The translations under genes and the position numbers were made by a program. Below are positions 1-12,803 of a stretch of DNA of 64,000 nucleotides, in pieces (the first letter of the stretch is position 1; the number at the start of each line of letters is the position of its first letter). The DNA lies in NCBI RefSeq assembly GCF_033473495.1, contig NC_088935.1, positions 1,736,001 through 1,800,000 on the forward strand, written 5' to 3'. The notes under the pieces are model-generated. The model was given only the letters and a program-made list of their open reading frames with translations, was not told where the DNA came from and did not search any database. The DNA is from Cercospora beticola. Its lineage: Eukaryota; Ascomycota; Dothideomycetes; Mycosphaerellales; Mycosphaerellaceae.

Positions 1-1
1 G

Positions 2-541
2 ATGAAGTATCGATGGGACAAGGGGAAGAAAGGCGATGTCAACAAGCTACCTAGCGGTGAGAAGATCGAACACATTACTGTAGGAGGCAGAACTTCCGCA
101 TTCGTTCCGTCTGTCCAGAAGAAGACTGCGGCAGTCGCCGGTGACGTTGATACTTCAAAGGGAGACGCAAAGACAGAGAAGAAAACGCCAAAAGCTGCTA
201 AGCGTAAGGCCAAGGCTGATGAGGAGGATAACGAGGAGGAGGAAGTCTTGCCAGCCAAGAAGCAGCGTGGCAAGAAGGTCAAAGTAGAGACAACTGAAGA
301 TGCTGACGACGAAGATGCTGAAAGCGAGGTTGAGGAACTCAAGACCAAAAAGGCAAAGACCACACCCAAGAAATCGACGAAGGAAGCGAAACCTGTGCTG
401 CCCGGCGAACGACAGTCTTCCCGCAATAAAGTGAAGGACGAATCAGAGGCTGCAAAAGGCAAGAAAACTAAGGCAGCACCGAAGAAAGAGGCCAAACCAG
501 CGACGCCTGGAGAGCGCAAATCAACGCGTGGCAAGAAGTGA
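2..541 (+). CDS. Formamidopyrimidine-DNA glycosylase (Fpg/MutM-like), C-terminal part
   Basis: The window opens inside this gene; only the last 179 codons are visible and the first Met here is not the true start. The first 35 residues contain GGRTSAFVPSVQKK, which matches the end of plant and fungal Fpg/Nei-type base-excision glycosylases (bacterial enzymes end in a related GGRTTYYCPxCQ finger). As in the plant enzymes, the zinc-finger cysteines are absent. After this core comes a long Lys/Glu/Ala-rich tail (KKTPKAAKRKAK, two PGERxSxR motifs, several basic clusters), likely a nuclear-localisation and DNA-binding extension. The family removes oxidised purines and cleaves the strand by beta/delta elimination using an N-terminal proline, which lies outside the window. 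The family call rests on a short core, so it is good but not certain. Confidence 0.7.
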   Translation: MKYRWDKGKKGDVNKLPSGEKIEHITVGGRTSAFVPSVQKKTAAVAGDVDTSKGDAKTEKKTPKAAKRKAKADEEDNEEEEVLPAKKQRGKKVKVETTEDADDEDAESEVEELKTKKAKTTPKKSTKEAKPVLPGERQSSRNKVKDESEAAKGKKTKAAPKKEAKPATPGERKSTRGKK

Positions 542-1094
542 CCGCCGTTCTTTCCATCACTCGTTCGTGCAACTGCTTTCTCATTAGCGATGACAGAGAT
601 ACCATGATAGTTTTGCTTGGAGTTGTACAGATTGAACAATATTACAATTAGCAAGGCCACACAGATGAGATCTTCTTCAGATCGGATCTCAAAATCCAAG
701 CTCTCAGTACCTGCATAAGCGTCCGATCTAGCACAGATCGAAGCTACCTCCGTCGTACGGGGAAGCTTCAGGCCTTTCCTTTGTTCCTGTGCTCCTAGCC
801 ACCAACCACTAAATCCAACCCATTGAACAACGATCCGCGCTGACATCATGACTTTTTGTCTTCGAAACGACCACCACATGCAGGATAGCCATCTACGAAG
901 AAAGAAAGGTTGGAGTATAGTATGACATATGCAGTACGCAACGCCTTGACATTGGAAGCATAAGAAGTGGTGCATGCAGCTCTATCGCGTTCGTCTCTAT
1001 CGCAATAATACTGTTGTCTGCGTGAGACAAAATTGTCAACAATAAATTCAAACATCAACATAAGTACTTTTACTCTTCAACATCAACTCTCAAA
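542..1094. other. Intergenic, 3' of Fpg and 5' of small protein gene
   Basis: No supported gene. Both neighbours run on the plus strand, so this holds the Fpg terminator region and the promoter of the small gene. A short antisense open frame at 846-1061 has no recognisable content. Confidence 0.6.
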
Positions 1095-1392
1095 ATGCCC
1101 TCTTCGAAAGGCGAGCCTACAGATCCTGAGTTGAGAGAGAAGATCAAGGAGGAAGTCAAGGCAGAGGAGAAAGGTAAGATCTAAGCTACCATTCCCCCAT
1201 GAACAATTGCTCGTCGTTCATTCTACAGCGTGCATTCGCTGACATGAGAGCTTTACAGGCGGCGGTGCTGGCAAATGGTCGGCGTGGAAAGCAGGCGAAA
1301 TGGCCAGGCGATATGAAGCCCAGGGAGGAGACTACAAGGATACCGGAGATAATAAGAACAAGGCGCAGAAGGGTGAGCCGGAGAAGAAGTAG
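1095..1392 (+). CDS. Conserved small hypothetical protein, 70 aa, two exons
   Basis: Exons 1095-1173 and 1259-1392, joined by an 85-bp intron with donor GTAAGA and acceptor TTACAG; the phase closes a Gly codon. The 70-residue product starts MPSSKGEPTDPELREKI and has a WSAWKAGE segment, an ARRYEAQGGDY segment and a charged tail ending in GEPEKK. It has no signal peptide or membrane segment and is strongly hydrophilic. I recall similar short proteins (charged N-terminus, WSAWKA core, YExxGGDY) from other ascomycetes, which makes this a genuine small gene and not noise, but no function is known to me. Each exon alone is too short to be noticed in a simple open-frame scan. Confidence 0.7.
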
Positions 1393-1700
1393 AAAGCCAC
1401 CAGTAACCCTGAATACCTCTGAGTGCAATTACCTCTGAGTGCGACCGAACGTCACTAAGCCAATCAGCAAAGCTTTTCATGGATTGAGAGCCAATCTGAC
1501 TAGGCGCTTCCACTTAGAGAGGTAGTTGCATTCAGAGGCATTAACGGCTACGAGTTAGTGGAGACATAACGAATGAACGAATCGATGAAAGATGTGCACA
1601 ATTCGGAGGAGAAATTCTTCCAATGTTTTGAACTTGAATTGCTGTATGCCAAATAGTTCGTGCGTAAGCTCTCGTGATGAGACTATATGCACATGACAAA
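1393..1700. other. Convergent 3' intergenic region
   Basis: About 308 bp between the plus-strand small gene and the minus-strand beta-mannosidase, both ending here. Nothing else seen. Confidence 0.6.
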
Positions 1701-4700
1701 TCAAGTACTCAACGTCTGATTCCACATACTCTCCACCGTGACCCCATCCTTCCACGTCCCGTAAGTCTCATCCTTCTGCACCGTAAATCCAATTTCTCTC
1801 GTCTCGTTCTTGCCTAACCAAAATCCATTGCTCTCAAAATGAACGACCGCTCCAGAAGGGTAGTCGAGCCACACCCAAGCTGCAACACCTTGTGTCGCCG
1901 TCACAGAGAACTTCTTTGAAGATTCATCATAGGAAAGCTGTAAGCCTGGATCGACGAGCTGTGCATCTTTCAAGGCACCAGGAGTGAAAAAGCTGGAGTG
2001 AGTGAACGTCTCCGTCATGTTGGAAGTTGGCAATCGTCCCTCGACTTGGATCTCCATTCGAAGAATTGCATTGTTGTGGTCCGAAGACGACAAGATCTCA
2101 GTGGTATTGGTTTGAAGGACCTGGGTACTGTTGAGTGCGCCAATGGTCACATCTTTGGACTCGTCCATTTGGACGTCAAGCTTCTCGCCCTGCCAGTTAT
2201 ACCATGCAAAGGTCGCCGATCCACTGACATCTTCCCAAAGGTCGGAAGTAGTCCAGACGCTGAGGTTTCCCGTCGCTCGATCAAAGTAAGGCGCAATGAT
2301 AACATGGGAGTAAGCATCTTTGGCGACGTAGTGGAGAACTTTCCAGCGACCATCGTACTCCACGCCTGCCCAGGTAGGAGCGACCCAGATGTCTTCCAGC
2401 TGCCAATACAGAGAGCCGAGGCACCGATTGGGAAGACCGCTGCCACGTCTGTAGAATTCGATTTGGGAGCGATAGAATTCTGCTTGGAAGATCTGTGTTG
2501 CGTGGCACCAAGCGGAGAAGTTCGCAATGGGATCCGTCTTCTCGGGTATGGGATACCAATTTTCGACCGCTGTTGTCATCTGTCCTTGACCTGTGCGTGA
2601 GTTGGTCAAGTTGTAAATGTCGAGGTCGGAATTTGGATTGTGTTGATTCCTCAAAAGTATTGTGGTACTGTTAAATTGAAGGTCTTTTTCGGAAATTTGC
2701 TGCCGCCAACTTTGGATTGAAGGCATGCTGTGGTAGCCAAACTCGTTCGAAAAGCGGCCAACAGGGTAAGATGTGGTGTTGCCGAGGAATGAAGAGTTGT
2801 AGTTGTAGTAATCTGTCTCTCCATACACGGCTCCTTTGGTCTTGTTGTTGTATCGCTGGATCATGATCTCCTTCGCAGGAGCACTGTGGTTGAGTGATAG
2901 CCAGCCATTGGAAGTAGAACTGGGTTGATAGCTGATACTCTTGCTGTTCTCATAGACCGCTGGCAACAGGGTGTGCAGGAAAAGTGCTTCATACTCGCCG
3001 ACCAGTCGGGGGTATTCCTCGGGCGATGAGCGGTTGGCATTTGGGAGCTCAAGATTCTCAAGTTCGTTGCCACCAGCCCAGAAAGTGAGAGACGGATGAT
3101 GATTGACTCGCCGGACTTGGTACTCTGCCTCAGCTCGGACATTCTCAAGGAACTCTGGGTCCGCGGGATAGAGTGCACAGCCAAATTCGAACTCGGACCA
3201 CAGAAGCAATCCCTTCTCGTCCGCAAGGTCATACATGAAGTCTGGCGAGTACGCGCCGCTGGACCAAATTCGTAACATGTTCTGGTTTCCAGCGATTGCA
3301 GTGTCAAACAGATCGGAGATGCGCTGTGGCGTTACTCGGGGCCAGAACTCATCAGGTGGAATGAAGTTGGATCCTTTTGCAAAGAACGGCTGGGCATTGA
3401 TCTCGAAGTGCCAGTTGTTGCCAGGTGCAATGCCTTTGGCCATCTCCGCCTCGCTGACAGGGTTGCCATTGAGCACAATGGTTCTGAAGCCCACTCGCTT
3501 ACTCACTGAAGCCAGTCTTTGCCCGGTCCCCGACACAAGCTCGATGGTGATGTAGTAGAGAGTTTGTGAGCCCATACCGACTGGCCACCACAGTTCGACA
3601 TCTCCTTGCGGAACGATGGTGGACCCAGTCACTGCAGTGTCGGTAACATTGACAGCTGCAAGATCTCCGCTTGCAATAGTTGTAGCATTGTCGATGGTCG
3701 TGAGCTTGTATTTCAGACTTGCTGAATCGGGCACCTGGAGTAGCGCGGAGCGTAAGCATGTGTCTGGCGCAATTTTTGGGTTGCAGGTCCCATCTAGTAG
3801 ATGTATGTATCCCTGATGCTGATACCACAAAAGCACACTTACATCGCCAAAGTAGTCCAAACTCGCATTCACGACCCATGGCTGATTCTGGTCAGGTGGG
3901 AGGTTATTTAGCTGACCGCGGCGATAGATGTCGACCAAGCTGTTGCGGATATGCACTTCTGTGTCTTCCAGCTGTACAATCCATGCTGGCTGCCATGGTC
4001 CTGCAGGGACAAAGCCTATAATCCAGCGATGCAAGGGTTAGCTTGCGGCTCGTACACATCCCTGTGAGCGGAGTGTGCCCAATGCTGAATCGCTAGATAT
4101 TGGGTTGTCCGACTGCCAGGGACATCGGAGAAAGCATCGCATTTGGGCATCACTTACCGGCACTCCAATCCCATCCAAAATCGTTCTGTTCTTTGCGAAC
4201 GAACCATCTGTTGGGGAACTGGTACAGTTGCTGAATTCCATCAGCCCAAGTCTCCTGTCCGGGCTGATTGGCGATCTCGTCGGCGATGTTCGCCGCCGAC
4301 CCGAAGTTGATGTTAAGTATTCTGTTTTCTTCTGTGCAATTGGTCAAGAATTTCGATACATCGAACCAGTACTGGCGAAACTGATTATTCGTGCTGGCAA
4401 CGTGCTGTCCGCAGAAGGAGATGCTGGTGAAGGTGTCGAGACCATTGAAGAGTAGCCATGTACTACTGGCGTTGGAAGAGAGACCGGAGATGGGAGCAGA
4501 TATGTATGTCCAATTCTGCCAGACGATGAAACGAAGAGCATAGCTGTTTCGGCCGAAGAGAGGATCGCCAATGACCTGGTTGTCGTAGAGATCGAGGGTT
4601 GCTTGACTGGGAAGTTTTGCCGGCAACGAGATGTTCAATAGAGGATTTGACAGTGTCCAGTCGTCGCCGACAAGACTGATGACGCGCTGGGCAGAGGTCG

Positions 4701-4767
4701 GTAGAGTCAGCAGATGTGCAACTGCCAGGGCATAGCGAAGGAGGCGCATGGCTGCGGTCAGTGACAA
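1701..4767 (-). CDS. mndA: Secreted beta-mannosidase, glycoside hydrolase family 2
   Basis: Two exons, 4767-4158 and 4015-1701 (142-bp intron, donor GTAAGTG), giving 974 residues, or 968 if the second Met at 4749 is used; that Met directly precedes a good signal peptide (RLLRYALAVAHLLTLPTSAQ). The enzyme hydrolyses terminal beta-1,4-mannose residues from mannan and N-glycan fragments. GH2 architecture is visible: N-terminal jelly-roll (about 30-220), immunoglobulin-like domain, then the TIM barrel with acid/base Glu in WAGGNELENLE (about residue 521) and nucleophile Glu in FSNEFGYHSMPS (about 628). Many N-x-S/T sequons fit an extracellular glycoprotein. Length agrees with MndA-type family A enzymes (about 930-950 aa). 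It is divergent from the DOCK gene. Confidence 0.93.
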
Positions 4768-5872
4768 GAACGATCAAGACTCACAAGCCTTGGCCATCAG
4801 CGGCAGCAATATATCTACCATACAAAAAGCTAGTGCTTATTCGTCGGCAGTGATGGGTGAATGCAGCAAGCAATGTGACGTTGCACCAGAGGCCAATGGT
4901 TCTGCGGGGAGAGTGGGACGGCGGCGGAGCCTCATCACGAACAGAGCACGGAGGAGGGTGGTGCGTGTTGTAAGCAGAATGGGATCGTCGTACTGTCATT
5001 GGGATGATGTCTTGCCAGCACGTCTCTCCACTACGCGTCACTGCTGTATTCTATAGCGACGGAGGTGTGGAGGGAAGGCATGCCCGCTCTCCGCTCCGCT
5101 GCAGTGACGTTGGCAAAACGGTGCCGCAGGCCGGGAGGCAGAGCCACAGCAGAGAGCCGGCATGATGAGACAAGGCATCGGAGACGGGGACGGCAGTCGT
5201 GCAGCCGGAAGGCAGAAGCAGGCGAGTGAGGTTGATGATGTGCAGGGAAAGGATATACGAGGGCGTGCTGGGCGCCGTGGACGTGGGCGCGTTTCATCTC
5301 GCGTCGGGCGGCGGACAGACGTGTCGGCGTCTGGTTTCATCTCCCTCCGCACGCTGCTTCTGCTGTACACTGACGTGCTGCCGCTGCCACTGCTCCCGGC
5401 CGCAAGCCTGCGCTCCCAGTCAGCACGATACCAGCTGCTCCTCCTCTCTCGATATCGCAAATTTGCGTCGCGGGTCGGCGTCGCGAGCGTGGGACGAGAC
5501 AGCAAATGAGCGCGGCCATGGCCTCGGGAGTACGATTCATGTGCTCGCCACGCACGCCGTTGGAGCTTGTGCGCGCACAGACGTCCCTTCACTAGTTACT
5601 GCAGCTCTCGTCCCTCTCCTCGTGCGTTAAGATTGACGCGTGCGCGCGGGCATTCTTGGTGCAGTTGGTATAGCAGTCCCTCGTTCATTGCATCGTCCCC
5701 AGCGCGCCCTCGACTCCGCCTCGTCCAGCAGCACGAGAGCCGAGCAGCTCACCAGCGGCAGCAGCAGCAGCATTTCTCTCCAGCACAGCTTACCACCCTC
5801 CAGATGCGCCAGACGACGCGATGAGCTCACTGCCACTATTTACAGCCCAGTCACTTTATTTACGTTGGAGCG
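4768..5872. other. Divergent promoter region, beta-mannosidase / DOCK
   Basis: About 1.1 kb, GC-rich, with CT-rich stretches around 5400-5760. It must carry both promoters and the long leader of the DOCK gene. Several open frames here (5038-5592, 5199-5630) have low-complexity composition and no recognisable content, so I treat them as chance. Confidence 0.6.
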
Positions 5873-8800
5873 ATGCCGTGGAAGCCGCTTCCTTCAGGTA
5901 AGAAGAATCAGCTTGCATTCCAATGCCTCCACCACGCCTATCTGCACGTGCTCACCATCCCGCCAAGTCGCGTTTGCTATTGCTACTGCTCCCTTCACTG
6001 CGAGTGAAAAGTACCATCTCCCCCTGCAGATTGGCGACCACATCTATGTCATCGAACAAGGCGGCTCGCGAAATGAGTGGTATCGAGGATATTTGGTCGC
6101 GCCGCCGTCGCTGCTGGCAGGCCTCACCAGCGATCGCGGCCAGCAGCTGGAGCATCGTGTCTTCTCTGGAATCTTTCCTGCCAACTGCGTCGAAGTCCGC
6201 GAATACCTAGGCGAGGGGAAATTGCCCGATGGGAACGAAGAAGATGAAGCGATAGACAACATTGAGGACCCGCGCCAGCGGAGGAAGAGTCAGGCATTGG
6301 CTGCGCGTCGAAAGAGCCAGCGATTGAGCAAGAAGCAGAGCACACGCAGCCTGAGGAAAGAGCGGAAGTCGATATTTCTGTCGGACGAGCCTCTACCTCG
6401 AGCTCCTGGCGCGCCCAAGCCCCTGGCACCCGTCCCTCTCCTGCGCGTGGGAGATGAGTCCAGCCTGTCAGCGACCGAGCCTCTGATAGACGAAATCGCA
6501 TCCTGCTTGCGAGAATGGCACGATGCACGTCTGCACGACCTGCTCCTGGCGCGAGGATATACCCAGCTTGCAAAGGTTGAGCAGCTCGTGAAGAGAGTGG
6601 ACACTGCGAGGAGTCAGCTCATGCACGATGTCTTGACTCAGAAAGAGCTCGTAGTGCTGCGAGAAGACACGGTGTGGGATCTCGTTGCTGGCAACAAGAT
6701 GCTGAGCGAAGAGGTCATCGTCCGAAGTCCCACAGAAAATGGTCGGATCCTGACTGCAGACGACTCCGTCATTGAGATGACCAAGCTGCAGGCGAACATG
6801 AGCATACTTGACAGACCTCCAAAGCCCGTGACAGACAAGCACATGCTACACCATCTTCTGGTGGATGCGCGCAACCTGGTCGCTGATGCAGAACATCCAG
6901 GAACGCTTCACGTCAGTCTCTTCACTAAGGAGCATGGTGAGAAGCCACAGCCCCTGAGTGAGAACTTTGCCATCTCGGTACCTCTACCAGAAGAGCCCTC
7001 TGCCGCCCCCGAGGACCAGCCGCAGACACTATTCGTGAACTTGAGCAATGCGGATGTTGGCACAGGCGCAGCGTCACGCTCCTTGTACGTCGTCTTCAAG
7101 TTGATGCGGGATGAACCTGTGAGGTCTGCAGTCTATGGTCAAGGGATCAATCACGCGCAGAAGCCCGCTTTGACAAGCAACGCGCATGGTGGCTCTCAGG
7201 GAAGTTCGAAGGGACGACTCAGTGTGTTTGGCAGCACGAGGAAAAAGAGCGACCACGGACGTAATGGTTCCAATGTGCCTTCCCGGCCCGGCACATCGCA
7301 GTCCCAGCGATCGGACAGGACTGGCACTTCTGGTGGGAAAGCTGGCTCGGACACGGCAGGCGAAACGAAACTTGTGCGGCGCTGCGTGGGCGTCGGAGCC
7401 ATCGATGTGACCCGCTTTGCTCAGGGCAGCACGAGCACAGAAACGACGGTCTCACTTTGGACGCCCAACTCTTCTGTTGCTGACGACAAGCACGACGAGG
7501 ACGAGGACTGGCTAGAGATCGTACGTGACCTAACTCGCAGCGCAAGTCGTGGCTATTCTCGTGTTGGACTGATCAAACGTCTGGATGTGTTTGTGCAAGC
7601 GTTCGCCACAGCAGATTTAGCAGGTCTTGTTCGCGACACTCCGACATTGCTACACAATGTTCTGATGACTCCTAAACTCGGTTTCTCTGGCGTGCCGACG
7701 GAAAAGCGAAGCGACATCTACCTCACATTGACCGAACCACGCTTACAACGCAGCTCCACCCTCGCACATTCCAAATACGGTGCCGTGCCGCTCAACCAAC
7801 GTACCCAAACAAGCCTCTCAAATTTACAGCTCACTCTGGAGGTTCGCAAAGCCAGTGGGGAGCGCTTCGAAGGGTGCATATTCACGTCTGCGAACCACGA
7901 AGGTCACACCGCATGGCGCACGACTGGCATCGAGCGTGGAGAAGGCTGGAACCAGACCATCAGACTGGCCATACCTGCAGAGGAAGTTCCGGGCAGCCAT
8001 GTTGTGATGAGCATTGCAGATTATCCCAACTTCCCTTTCGCGCTCGCGTGGTTACCTTTATGGGAGTTCGATGCCTTCGTGCGTGATGGGGAGCATCAGA
8101 TGTCTTTGTACGTCTACGATGAATACTCGAGCAGCATAATCAACGGCAAGGGCGCGTATTTGGCTCTGCCACCCTGGCACGACAAAAGCGATCCCTCTCA
8201 GGCAGCGGCAGCCACCATTGCATTGAGAACATATCTCTGCAGCACAGAGTATTCACAGGACCCAACATTACTTGGCGTATTGCACTGGCGAAATTACCAC
8301 GGCGAAGGACTCAAGGAACTCCTGGGTCGCTTTCCGTTCGTGCCAGAGATCGAAATCGTGAAACTGCTGCACGATGTCTTTGGGGTCATGTTTGAGATTC
8401 TGCACGAGTACGATGAAATTGAAGAGTACGAGGACCTGGTCTTTTACAACTTCGTGGTCATTCTCGGCATCGGTCGGGACAAGCGCTTTGAACTGGGTAA
8501 CATCATTGAGGAATATGCCATGACAAGGCACGACTGGCCGCGAGCAAGCAAAGCACTCGTTCGCGCATTTCATCGACTTGTCGCCCGCAACATGGATCCT
8601 GAGTCTTCCCGGAAGCTCCGTGCCGCTCTGAAGGTTGGTGACCAGATGCTGAAGCTGATCATTGATTCGATGAAGCACTCGCCTGGAAGCGTGGATGAGG
8701 AAGAGCACAACAGCATCCTGCCGGCTGATCGTCAGGGTGAGCTTAGACGTGAATTGCAGAAGTTCTTCGTCGCGATCATGGCATTGCTGCGCAATCCTAT

Positions 8801-11800
8801 GCCGGTCTTGCTGGGCACACAAACGCTACTGATACAGCGCTTCCACACATGGCTGCCAGAACTGACGCCAATCATGTCATCAAACGACATCCTGGAAGTA
8901 GCGACTGACCTCATGAGTTCTTGCTCTCATGCAAAAGGCAAAATGACGCTATATCGCCTAATTCTCTTGGTCAATTACAGTCACCTCGATATCTTCAAGA
9001 CGCCCGAAACAAGGGCGAATCTCATAGCAAGCACCTTCAGCTGGCTCGAACCTTATTGGGGATGGGTACCAGAACCTGATCAGCAATGGCGGGATTCAGT
9101 CCGGTTATGCTGCTCGGTCGTTGCAGCGCAAATGGAGCACCTTGGCGAAGAAAGCTGCCAGTATGTGCCTAAACTGGCTGAGTCTTTCGGCGTCTTGAAG
9201 GAGCAACCGCGCCATTCAAAACGTGTATTCAGCATGCTGTTCCCCACCTCTTATCCCTTTCCGACGAAACCGACGACCGAAGACATTGACGTCGACGAGG
9301 CGATGCTCGAAATCGCAGCGCTTTTGGCGGCGGCGCTTTCCTCCAATCGAAAGCTCTATTTTGATTCGAACATTGTGGACATACCTACTGTGCTAATGCA
9401 AGCCCTAGAAGTCAGCCAGAGCATTTTGTCATGTCAGGCGTTTCCGAGCAGCTGGCTGAGCTTGCTCGTCAGTCATCATCGCTACAGCATCACAGCGCTA
9501 GAACGGATAGAGGAAATCTTGATTGATGGGCTGCCAGATGTGTATGCCCCTGACGCCAGCGAGGCATTCGAGTTTGATACAACAATGTGGCGGACATACT
9601 TCGATACACTGTTTGCAACTTTGAGCAGCCCGATCCTGGCCATGGAAACTTTCCCAGAGCAGAAGCGACGAGCAGTCTGGAAAATCGCAGGAGACGTTCG
9701 TGAGCTCGGAGCTGATCTACTCAAGCGGAGTTGGGAAGCGATCGGATGGGAGACGGACGAGGAAGAGAAGCAATTGTATGGCTACCAGCGCATGGGTGGT
9801 TACCAAGTGCAGTTCGTGCCTGAGATGGTCGCGCCGATCGTCGAGCTTTGCCTCAGCGTCCACGCCAGTCTGCGGGCAGTCGCTATCGAAGTATTGCGTG
9901 CCATGATCATCGGAGCTTGGCAAATCGATCAAGACTTGTCGCTCATTCAGACCGCCATGATCGACTGTCTGGACAAGCTATGCAGAAACACGAACGTGAC
10001 CGAGTCGATGCTGCAAAAGACCTTTGTACCTGAGATGATCGAACGCTTTCGGCCATTGGAAAAAACGAGCGAGCGCGCACTTTTCAGTGCAGTGGTTGAC
10101 ATGTTTAGCAGGATCCAAGAGTTACTGGAAATGCTGGCCAGCGTGCACTCGAGCAAAGCGGGTATCAACGATGCCAGCCGCCTTGTCGATACCTTGCGTC
10201 TGATGGAGTTCCTGCGCGATGTACAATCCGAAGATGCCTACACACGCTACGTGCACCAATTATCGGGCATGCAGGTCGCGGCTGGCAACACCACTGAGGC
10301 AGGATTGGCGCTTCAAATGCACGCGGACCGCTATGAGTGGGATCCCAACATGCATCTGACCGCCTTGGAAGATCCTCCAATGCCCGCGCAAACTGCTTTC
10401 GAGCGCAAAGAGGCGCTGTATTTTAAGATGTGCCAGCATTACGAGAAAGGCCAATCGTGGAAGCGAGCGCTTGGGGCGTACCGGGAGCTGGCTACTCACT
10501 ACGAGTCAAATGTCTTCGACTACGCAAAGTTGGCCCGCACGCAACGCGCCATTGCTGGTGTTCACGAGCGCATTGCGCGTGGCGATCGTCCAAACCCCAG
10601 ATATTTCAGAGTGGCATATCGAGGGCTCGGCTTCCCACCTACGCTTCGAGACAAGCAGTTTATCTTTGAAGGCTACCCCAGCGACAGATTGGCCCTGTTC
10701 GAGGATCGCATGCAGCAACTTTATCCATCAGCACAGATCTTGCGTGGTGGTGCTGAACCTGCCGTGGAAGGACAGTTCCTGCAGATCTATGCCGTCAGTC
10801 CCAACAAAGACCTTGAGCACATGGTCTACCAGCGCACCAAAGTATCACAGGCAGTGCGAGACTTCAATCTGACAGCGAACCCGCGTAAATTTGCCATGAC
10901 TTCGAGACATCCTGCACACGACATTCCGATTACCGAGCAGGTTGTAGAGAAAGTTGTCTACACTGCTGCGGACGAGTTCCCCACGATCCTTCGACGAAGC
11001 GAGATTGTCAAGATCGAGACCGTCACCCTCTTACCGATCGAAGCTGCAGTAGAGCGAACGACACGCAAGACACAAGAACTGCTGGCTTTGGAGAAGCGTA
11101 TCGTGAGCGGTCAGGACAAGGGTGCCATGTCACGACTGAGTGAAGACTTGATGAGCTCAGTTGACCCCGATTCTGGCACCAGTGTGTCGCGATACCGTGG
11201 GTTACTCCCTGCAGGTCATGGCCAAGATAACCAATCCCTCGAGCCTTCACTCTACGCGCGTTCCTACGACGCTCCACTCGAGCCCATGCAAAGCGCCTTG
11301 CAAGTCGCCCTGCTTGACCATACATTAGCCATCAGACGCTGCCTCGCTCTGTACAAGAACTCCGAGCACCTCGCTACAAGAGCAGAGTTAGTGCCCCGCT
11401 TCGAAGCTACCTTTTCGCATGAACTGGGTACCCTTTTCCCGCATCGAGAACGTTACGAAGAAGAAGATGTTACGCCAAGAAATTCCATCGACGCGGCGCA
11501 CGCGGCGCTGACAGCAGCTGCAATAGAACAGCACCAGCAAGCGAATTCGGGCGCTGGACAAGGAGACTGGCAAGAAGATGAGCCGGATAAGGAGAAGAGT
11601 AGGGGTCGGAGGGGTTCGTTCTTGAAGAGAAGACTTTCGAAACAAGGAAAGGGATTGTTGGGAGAGACGAATGGTGATGATGCTGGTGGTGAGAGACAGG
11701 CTCGTCCGGCTAGTCAGTCGAGAAGGAGAGATCGCAGTTCGAGTCGATGGAGCTTTTTCCGTGCTAATCAGCAGGATGATGAGGACGCCGGGAAAGGCGG

Positions 11801-11873
11801 ATTGGATGTGCCGAAGCGGGAGAGGAGAGGGTCGTTGAAGCAGAGGTTGAGCTTTATACAGGATCGAAAGTAG
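5873..11873 (+). CDS. DOCK-family guanine nucleotide exchange factor (SH3, DHR-1, DHR-2)
   Basis: Exons 5873-5897 and 5968-11873 (70-bp intron), 1976 residues. The tiny first exon encodes MPWKPLPS and splices in phase to VAFAIATAPF, matching the MPW-LPR-type start of fungal DOCK homologues; the longer in-frame extension up to 5640 has no ATG start and is rejected. N-terminal SH3 domain at about 9-80 (LQIGDHIYVIEQGG). DHR-1/C2 at about 589-725 (DIYLTLTEPRLQR, then VMSIADYPNFPFALAWLPLWEF), which in the family binds phosphoinositides. DHR-2 at about 1483-1810 (AFERKEALYFKMCQHYEK, NPRYFRVAYRGLGFPP), the catalytic module that loads GTP on Rac/Cdc42-type GTPases. The tail is basic and disordered (RRGSFLKRRLSKQGK, GSLKQRLSF). 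Expected role: cell polarity and hyphal growth at the membrane. Confidence 0.92.
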
Positions 11874-12344
11874 GTGGTGGATTGAGGTTTTGATTTGTGA
11901 GGATGTACGATGGACGACAGGTATGGATGAGAAGTTGGAAGAGGTGGGCCGTTGACTTGAGGAGAAAGAATGATGGAGAGGAATTGTTTCACTTTATCGA
12001 ATTGTTCTGATACCCCGTAGACTTATAGTACTATAGCATCATTTGTCACTTGCTTCCTGTCACTTCTTCCTGCAAACTCCCGTAAAGTAGAATCGCATTC
12101 GGAAGAACGTGCGTCGTCAAAACCACGTCACGTGTCGCGGGACACTTTCCGTTCGTTCAGTTGGAAGCTTAGACTGAGCTTCTCAGATCGACCGACACTC
12201 GCGACTTCACTCACCAATGCCGCCTTCGTCTCTCTATGCGCCGCCTCCTGCTCGATAACCACTTATACGAACAATCGAATCACCTGCACATCCGAATCAG
12301 CGATCACGTCCGACAGCAACCGTTGACGAGCAAAATCGACAATC
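11874..12344. other. Intergenic, DOCK 3' end and LSM2 promoter
   Basis: About 470 bp between two plus-strand genes. Nothing beyond ordinary AT-richer flank sequence is seen. Confidence 0.6.
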
Positions 12345-12803
12345 ATGCTGTTCTTCAGCTTCTTCAAAACACTCGTGAACCACGAAGTCACAGTGGAACT
12401 GAAGAATGACATTTCGATTCGCGGGACGCTGAAGAGCGTGGACCAGTATTTGAATATCAAGCTGGATGATATTTCGGTGTTGGAGGAATTGAAGTATCCG
12501 CATTTGGTACGTTCGTAATCGGTATTGGCGTCTGGAAGATGAAGGGGAGAATGAAGTCATGGGAACAAGCATAAGAGAGAGTACATGCTGACAGGGTCAT
12601 GTTGCGACAGAGCTCCGTCAAGAATGTCTTTATTAGAGGCAGTGTTGTGCGGTATGTGCATTTGCCTGCTGCGGCGGTGGATACGCCTTTGTTGGAGGAT
12701 GCTACGAGGAGAGGTGAGTTTGGCAATGCCGAGGAGATTGGCTGTTGGTGACTAATGGGTTGCAGAGGCTTCACAAACTGCGGCGAAGGCGAAGGCTGGG
12801 TGA
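12345..12803 (+). CDS. LSM2: U6 snRNA-associated Sm-like protein LSM2
   Basis: Three exons, 12345-12506, 12611-12713 and 12766-12803 (introns 104 and 52 bp), 100 residues. It begins MLFFSFFKTLVNHEV and includes the Sm1 motif (VELKNDISIRGTLKSVDQYL, NIKLDD) and the Sm2 motif IRGSVVRYVHLP. Length and sequence match LSM2, a subunit of the nuclear LSM2-8 ring that binds the U6 snRNA 3' end in splicing and of the cytoplasmic LSM1-7 ring that promotes mRNA decapping. The C-terminal tail EASQTAAKAKAG is short and slightly basic. All three junctions are in phase, so the gene model is firm. Confidence 0.95.

Noticed and set aside
1998..2600. 200-codon open frame antisense to the beta-mannosidase
   Set aside because: A shadow of the real gene; no family features.
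5640..5872. Upstream in-frame extension of the DOCK open frame
   Set aside because: It begins with GTG, has low-complexity Ser/Arg sequence, and a better start with a matching splice junction exists at 5873.
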